Source: Rhodospirillales bacterium (GTDB lineage Bacteria > Pseudomonadota > Alphaproteobacteria > Rhodospirillales > Magnetospirillaceae). From it: a DNA stretch of 17,122 nt. The notes under the pieces were generated by a model that worked only from the letters and a program-made list of their open reading frames with translations, did not search any database and had not been told where the DNA came from. The stretch covers positions 1 through 17,122 of the forward strand of contig JASHSH010000480.1 in the NCBI GenBank assembly GCA_030040955.1, read 5' to 3'. Positions 13,383 through 17,122 of this stretch are shown piece by piece. Every line of letters begins with the position of its first letter. The first letter of the stretch is position 1. A program made the position numbers and the translations under genes.

Positions 13383-14623
13383 ACGAATCGGTATTCGCCC
13401 CCGGCAAGGACATGCTGCGCGCGGAAGCGGCGCTGGCCGAGCTGCTCGCCGCGGTCGCGCCGGTGGAGGGGCGCGAGTCCGTACCGCTGCCGGAGGCGGC
13501 CGGGCGCGTGCTCGCCGAGCCGCTGATCGCCGCGCGCGACGTGCCGCCGCACGACAATGCGGCGGTCGACGGCTATGCCGTCCGCGCGGACGATCTGGCG
13601 GCCGATGGCGGCACGGTGTTGCCGGTCGCGGGCCGCATCGCCGCGGGACAAGTCTTCGCCGGCGAGTTCGCGCCGGGCACCGCGCTGCGCGTGTTCACCG
13701 GGGCCGCGCTGCCGCCCGGTCCCGATCTCGTGGTGCCGCAGGAGATCTGCCGCGAGGCGGAGGGGCGCGTAACCCTGGGGCGGGGCAAGCGCGGCCAGAA
13801 TCTACGCCGCAGGGCCGAGGATATGTCGGCCGGAACCACCTTCCTTGCCGCGGGTACCCGGCTTCGCCCGCAGGAAGTCGGCCTCGCCGCGTCGCAGGGG
13901 CTGGCGAAACTCTCCGTATATCGCCGGCCGCGCGCGGTCCTGTTCTCGAGCGGCGACGAGCTGCGCGAACCCGGCGCCGAGGCTGGACCTGCCGCGATCT
14001 ACGACAGCAACCGCTATGTGCTGATCGGGCTTGCGCGCGGCGCTGGCGCGGAGGTCGTCGACCGCGGCATCCTGCCCGACAACGAGGCGCGCCTTCGCGC
14101 CTCCCTCGCCGAGGCCGCGGAAGGAGCCGATCTGCTGCTCACCTCGGGCGGCGCCTCGGCCGGCGACGAGGACCATGTGAAGCCGGCGGTGCGCGCGCTC
14201 GGCGAGCTGCGCTTCTGGAAGATCGCGATCCGGCCGGGCCGGCCGCTGGTATTCGGACATATCGGCAAGACGCCGCTGCTCGGCCTGCCCGGCAATCCGG
14301 TGGCCAGCATGCTCTGCTTCCTGATCTTCGCCCGGCCGTTGCTCTTGCGCCTCGCCGGCGCCGCCCAGGTGGCGCCGCAATACTATCCGGTCATCGCCGA
14401 CTTCCCGTTCGCCAAGCGGGTCGGTCGCCGCGAATGGGTGCGAGCCACGGTGCATCGCGACGCGGAAGGAAACCTGCGCGCGCGGCGCTTCCCGCGCGAG
14501 GGCTCCGGCATCCTCACCTCGATGGCCGCGTCGTCCGGACTGGTCGAGCTGCCGGAGGACATGGCCGAGGTAAAGCCCGGCGACCGGGTCGACTATCTGC
14601 CCTTCGCCGAGGTGCTGGGCTGA
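13379..14623 (+). CDS. moeA: Molybdopterin molybdenumtransferase MoeA, copy 2
   Basis: This second full-length MoeA (414 residues) is coupled to mobB by an ATGA overlap. Motifs are HDNAAVDGYAV (58-68), FTGAALPPGPDLVVPQE, FSSGDELREPG, TSGGASAGDEDHV and GLPGNPVAS. It aligns with copy 1 throughout, but the two have clearly diverged, so this is an old duplication or separate acquisition. The loop NPVAS and the binding motif SGGASAGDED differ from copy 1 (YPVSA, TGGVSVGGED). Both copies keep the expected Asp residues, so neither looks decayed. Division of labour between Mo enzymes, or between Mo and W, is possible but unproven. The last 31 bp overlap the 3' end of the convergent mobA. Confidence 0.93.
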   Translation: MNESVFAPGKDMLRAEAALAELLAAVAPVEGRESVPLPEAAGRVLAEPLIAARDVPPHDNAAVDGYAVRADDLAADGGTVLPVAGRIAAGQVFAGEFAPGTALRVFTGAALPPGPDLVVPQEICREAEGRVTLGRGKRGQNLRRRAEDMSAGTTFLAAGTRLRPQEVGLAASQGLAKLSVYRRPRAVLFSSGDELREPGAEAGPAAIYDSNRYVLIGLARGAGAEVVDRGILPDNEARLRASLAEAAEGADLLLTSGGASAGDEDHVKPAVRALGELRFWKIAIRPGRPLVFGHIGKTPLLGLPGNPVASMLCFLIFARPLLLRLAGAAQVAPQYYPVIADFPFAKRVGRREWVRATVHRDAEGNLRARRFPREGSGILTSMAASSGLVELPEDMAEVKPGDRVDYLPFAEVLG

Positions 14624-15243
14624 GGTGCCGCATTCAGGCGGCGAGCCAGCTCTTGGAGCTCCTCCGGCGTGTTGACGTTGAAGAAGGGATCGTCATCGCC
14701 GGCCGGCCATTCCGCCGTCGCCACCTTGTAGCGCGCGGTCCAGGCATCGATCTTGCGGATGCCTTCGCCAGTCAACGCCTCGCGCAGTTCCGCCGCCAGC
14801 CGGACAGGCCAAAGGCCGAAGACCGGATGGGTTCGCCCGCCCGAGGCCGCGCAACCGATCTCCGCCCCCTCCATTTCGACCGCCGCCGCCAGCCGCGCAA
14901 CCAGATCGAGCGGGAACAGCGGGGTGTCGGCGGCGATGCTCGCAACCCAGCGGGCCGATGCCGCCCGTTCGCGCGCCCATTCCAACCCGGTGAGGATACC
15001 GGCCAGCGGTCCCGCGTAGCCGCCGACCACATCGGCGGCGACGGGAAGCCCATACGCGGCGAAACGGGCCGCATCGCCATTCGCGTTCAGCACCAGCGCG
15101 CCGACCTGCCCGCGCGCCCGCTCGATGCAATGCGCGAGCAGGCTGCGTCCGCTTACCTCGATCAGGCATTTGTCGCCGCCGCCCAGGCGCCGCGACTGGC
15201 CGCCGGCCAGCAGCAGGCCGACGACCGATGCGCGCGGGATCAT
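14593..15243 (-). CDS. mobA: Molybdenum cofactor guanylyltransferase MobA
   Basis: This 216-residue cytoplasmic nucleotidyltransferase transfers GMP from GTP to the Mo-molybdopterin cofactor. The product is the bis-MGD precursor used by DMSO-reductase-family enzymes such as formate dehydrogenase. The nucleotide motif LLLAGGQSRRLGGGDK is at 10-25, with GGYAGPLAGILTGLEWA, the metal-binding AADTPLFP, and FFNVNTPEEL near the C-terminus. It starts 12 bp after the fdhD stop on the same strand, so fdhD-mobA is a likely operon. Its 3' end overlaps the second moeA by 31 bp in convergent orientation. Confidence 0.95.
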   Translation of the reverse strand: MIPRASVVGLLLAGGQSRRLGGGDKCLIEVSGRSLLAHCIERARGQVGALVLNANGDAARFAAYGLPVAADVVGGYAGPLAGILTGLEWARERAASARWVASIAADTPLFPLDLVARLAAAVEMEGAEIGCAASGGRTHPVFGLWPVRLAAELREALTGEGIRKIDAWTARYKVATAEWPAGDDDPFFNVNTPEELQELARRLNAAPQPSTSAKGR

Positions 15244-15255
15244 CCGCCCCCGAAG

Positions 15256-16137
15256 TCAGTCATCGGGCTCGGCCGATTTGCGCCCAACCCCCTTGGGCTC
15301 GTCGCCGACGGCGGACGGATCGGCATCGAACACGATGCGATGCTCGCCGGCCAGCGCGAGGAAGCGCCGCCCGCGGGCGCGCCCGATCAGGGTGAGGTCC
15401 GCGCGGCGCGCCAGATCGACGCCCCAGGCGGTGAAGCCCGAGCGCGACATCAGAATCGGGATGCCCATCTGCACGGTCTTGATGACCATCTCGCTGGTCA
15501 GCCGGCCGGTGGTGTAGAAGCTCTTGCCCACGGCGGGGACGCCGTTCATGAACATGTAGCCGGCGATCTTGTCGACCGCGTTGTGCCGGCCGACATCCTC
15601 CATGTAGACCAGCGGCCGGTCGCGCTCGCACAGCACGCAGCCATGGATCGCGCCGGTCTTTAGGTAGAGGCTCGGCATCGTGTTGATGCGCTTGGCGAGC
15701 GCGTAGAGCCACGAGGTGCGCAGCTCGGCGCCCGGATCCAGCTTGACGGTGTCGAACTTCTCCATCACGTCGCCGAACACGGTACCCATCGCGCAGCCCG
15801 AGGTGCGGATGCGCTTGCGCATCTTCTGCTCGAAGTCGCTGACCCGGTCGGTGCGCACGACCACCGCCTCGGCTTCGGCATCGAACTCCACCGCGCGGAT
15901 ATGGTCGCGCTCGGACAGCATGTTCTGGTTGAGCAGGTAGCCGACGGCGAGGTATTCGGGATAGTCCCCGATCGTCATCGCGGTGACGATCTCGGTGCCG
16001 TTGAGGTAGATCGCCAGCGGCCGCTCGTTGATCACCGCGGCCTCCACCGGCTTGCCCTCCTGGTCGAGACCGCGCAGCGTCTCGTACAGCCGGCCGTCGT
16101 CGGGGTTCGGGCTGATCGCCGGTCGCTCGCCTTCCAT
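15256..16137 (-). CDS. fdhD: Formate dehydrogenase accessory sulfurtransferase FdhD
   Basis: This 293-residue protein would carry sulfur from a cysteine desulfurase to the bis-MGD cofactor of formate dehydrogenase. Family landmarks are IVTAMTIGDYPEYLAVGYLL (50-69), TSGCAMGTVFGD (112-123), TGAIHGCVLC (161-170), MEDVGRHNAVDK (179-190) and TTGRLTSEMV. In E. coli FdhD the active loop holds Cys121 and Cys124 in a C-x2-C. Here C115 is kept but the second position is Gly118. A C167-x2-C170 pair exists in the next conserved block. The ATG at 16137 was chosen for GGAGG seven bases upstream; the frame remains open to 16386. It is the first gene of a probable fdhD-mobA operon. No formate dehydrogenase subunit gene is in the window. 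Confidence 0.94.
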   Translation of the reverse strand: MEGERPAISPNPDDGRLYETLRGLDQEGKPVEAAVINERPLAIYLNGTEIVTAMTIGDYPEYLAVGYLLNQNMLSERDHIRAVEFDAEAEAVVVRTDRVSDFEQKMRKRIRTSGCAMGTVFGDVMEKFDTVKLDPGAELRTSWLYALAKRINTMPSLYLKTGAIHGCVLCERDRPLVYMEDVGRHNAVDKIAGYMFMNGVPAVGKSFYTTGRLTSEMVIKTVQMGIPILMSRSGFTAWGVDLARRADLTLIGRARGRRFLALAGEHRIVFDADPSAVGDEPKGVGRKSAEPDD

Positions 16138-16151
16138 GGACCGCCTCCGGG

Positions 16152-16199
16152 GCGGTAGAGTAGGGCCTCCCGAAGGCGGGCGGCAACCCCACCTACCGC
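16152..16199. repeat. Spaced inverted repeat between fdhD and the DUF1244 gene
   Basis: GCGGTAG (16152-16158) and CTACCGC (16193-16199) are perfect 7-bp arms separated by 34 bp, within the 94-bp divergent intergenic region. The spacing is long for a single dimer site, and chance is not excluded. Confidence 0.25.
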
Positions 16200-16231
16200 T
16201 TGCGATTCGGGGCGGAACAGAGGTCCCAGCG

Positions 16232-16558
16232 ATGGACGACAAGACACGCACCGAACTCGAGGCGGCCGCCTTTCGCGGACTGGTCGCGCATCTGCGCGAG
16301 CGCACCGACGTGCAGAACATCGATCTGATGAACCTGGCCGGATTCTGCCGCAACTGCCTGGCCAAATGGTACGCGGCTGCGGCCAAGGAGAAGGGCGTCG
16401 CGCTCGCCGACCTCGAGGCGCGGGCGATCGTCTACGGCATGCCCTACGAGGAATGGCGGGCCAAGTACCAGAAGGAGGCGACGCCCGCCCAGCAGGCCGC
16501 CTTCGAGCGCGGCAAACCCTTGCACGCGCATACCCACCGTCCGCCCGACCGCATCTGA
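16232..16558 (+). CDS. DUF1244 family protein
   Basis: This 108-residue protein belongs to the DUF1244 family, a conserved small helical family in alphaproteobacteria and some other proteobacteria. Typical stretches are AAAFRGLVAHLRERTDVQNI (11-30), DLMNLAGFCRNCLAKWY (31-47) and IVYGMPYEEWRAKYQ (66-80). The two cysteines C39 and C42 form a C-x2-C inside a helical segment. The tail LHAHTHRP adds histidines. AGAGGT stands upstream of the ATG at 16232. It is divergent from fdhD with 94 bp between. No biochemical function is established to my knowledge. Confidence 0.92.
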   Translation: MDDKTRTELEAAAFRGLVAHLRERTDVQNIDLMNLAGFCRNCLAKWYAAAAKEKGVALADLEARAIVYGMPYEEWRAKYQKEATPAQQAAFERGKPLHAHTHRPPDRI

Positions 16559-16579
16559 AGGACCGCATCGTCCGCGAGG

Positions 16580-16609
16580 TTGCCCGCGGGCGGCCGGAGC
16601 GGTTACAAT
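16580..16609 (+). promoter_or_regulatory. Promoter of the right-edge repeat protein gene
   Basis: TTGCCC (16580-16585) and TACAAT (16604-16609) are 18 bp apart. The transcript would start near 16616, about 27 nt before the ATG at 16643. The -35 overlaps the palindrome GCCCGCGGGC (16582-16591). Confidence 0.5.
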
Positions 16610-16642
16610 CCGGGCGTTCGCGGCGCGGGGTCCGGCACGGCC

Positions 16643-17122
16643 ATGCAGTTCGAATTCTCGGATCAGGTGGGCGTGGGAGGCCAACCCGGCCGCGCTCCGC
16701 CGCCGCCCGTCGCCGCGCCCGATTTCGCCCTCGACGAAGAAGGCGGCAGCCTACCGACGGTGGGAGGCGAGCTCGGCGCCCTGACCCCGCGTGCGCCGCC
16801 CGCGCTCGATTTCGCCGAGGACCTGGACCGGCTTTCGCTCGGCGGCGACCCGGCGTCGATGATCGCCGCCGCCGCCGCCCCCGACCTCCATTTCGCCCCC
16901 GACCTCGCCAGCCAGGGCAGCGCGGCCGACGCGGCGCCGACCGTGGCCGAGGTGCCGCCCCCCGAAATCGACTTCGCGGTCGGCGAGGGGCCGCTCGAAG
17001 GCTACCAGGCCCCGGCGCCGACCCCGCCCGCGCCGGACCTCGGCTTCCTCGACCCCGGCGCGCCCATCGAGACCTCCGCGACGCCGGCCGAGGCGCGTCC
17101 AGCTCCCGTCGCGTCGGCGCCC
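16643..17122 (+). CDS. Pro/Ala-rich acidic repeat protein of unknown function (3' end outside window)
   Basis: The frame from ATG 16643 stays open through the right edge for 160 codons, with strong GC third-position bias. I do not recognise the protein. The visible part is acidic, rich in Pro, Ala, Gly and Asp, has no signal peptide or membrane segment, and is probably disordered. Five short motifs of the form Pro/Ala, hydrophobic, Asp/His/Gly, Phe, Ala/Leu recur with Phe at residues 28, 57, 84, 111 and 135. Examples are PALDFAEDL, PDLHFAPDL, PEIDFAVGE and PDLGFLDPG. Such an N-terminal region often precedes a folded domain (a TPR, kinase or membrane anchor), but none is in view. It is preceded by a plausible promoter; no strong ribosome binding site is seen. 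Confidence 0.75.
   Translation, partial: MQFEFSDQVGVGGQPGRAPPPPVAAPDFALDEEGGSLPTVGGELGALTPRAPPALDFAEDLDRLSLGGDPASMIAAAAAPDLHFAPDLASQGSAADAAPTVAEVPPPEIDFAVGEGPLEGYQAPAPTPPAPDLGFLDPGAPIETSATPAEARPAPVASAP
16718..17050 (+). repeat. Five degenerate peptide repeats, period about 24-29 residues
   Basis: The Phe-centred motifs PDFALDEE, LDFAEDLD, LHFAPDLA, IDFAVGEG and LGFLDPGA recur at intervals of 29, 27, 27 and 24 residues, with Pro-rich or Ala-rich sequence before each. The DNA differs between copies, so conservation is at the peptide level. Confidence 0.55.

Noticed and set aside
14434..15663. Plus-strand open frame of 409 codons over mobA and part of fdhD
   Set aside because: It is antisense to two recognised genes and has Arg/Ala/Gln-rich composition typical of GC-rich shadows.
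1..17122. Search by eye for tRNA, rRNA, riboswitch (including a Moco riboswitch before moeA or fdhD), insertion sequences and phage genes
   Set aside because: No tRNA-like cloverleaf, transposase, terminal inverted repeat or integrase was seen. The leaders before moeA and fdhD are too short for a Moco riboswitch.

Overview
The window looks like ordinary chromosome of a GC-rich alphaproteobacterium. The signs are the zinc-free form of ribosomal protein L36, a DUF1244 protein, an MbfA-type ferritin-VIT1 iron exporter, and promoters of the TTGAC/TAGAxT kind. I cannot name the genus; a Rhodospirillales-like lineage would fit. I see no insertion sequence, prophage, CRISPR array, tRNA or rRNA. Both ends cut through genes.

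Positions 1-4300 are mostly about metal export. After the 3' end of a probable methyltransferase gene comes a SmtB-type zinc-sensing repressor, divergent from a histidine-rich CDF zinc exporter. A clear 18-bp operator lies between them. The CDF gene runs into an mbfA-like gene with only 3 bp between the stop codons. mbfA follows a tolC-family gene on the same strand, probably in one operon.

Positions 4298-7432: a 20-bp palindrome overlaps the divergent start region of tolC and a membrane-bound PAS-GGDEF diguanylate cyclase, so one regulator may control both. Next come rpmJ behind a near-consensus promoter, a GC-rich hairpin, and pyruvate kinase on the minus strand. Upstream of pyk on the same strand is a glycerate 2-kinase of the GckA/TtuD family. 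Together with an enolase from elsewhere, the two enzymes would carry glycerate to pyruvate.

Positions 8942-11481: a small secreted protein of unknown function, a response regulator with an unusual receiver domain and no recognisable output domain, and a TauE/SafE-family permease.

Positions 11545-16558 form a molybdenum-cofactor block. moeA, mobB and a second, different moeA lie head to tail. They converge with fdhD-mobA on the opposite strand. The set covers Mo insertion (MoeA), the GTP-binding partner and guanylyltransferase (MobB, MobA), and delivery or sulfuration of the cofactor for formate dehydrogenase (FdhD). A DUF1244 gene is divergent from fdhD.

At the right edge (16643 onward) an incomplete gene encodes a Pro/Ala-rich acidic protein with five aromatic mini-motifs spaced 24-29 residues apart. 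I do not recognise it, and it is the least explained object here. No wholly new multi-gene system can be demonstrated from this window. The best leads are that repeat protein, the moeA-mobB-moeA arrangement, the FdhD variant without the second cysteine, and the palindrome between tolC and the cyclase gene.
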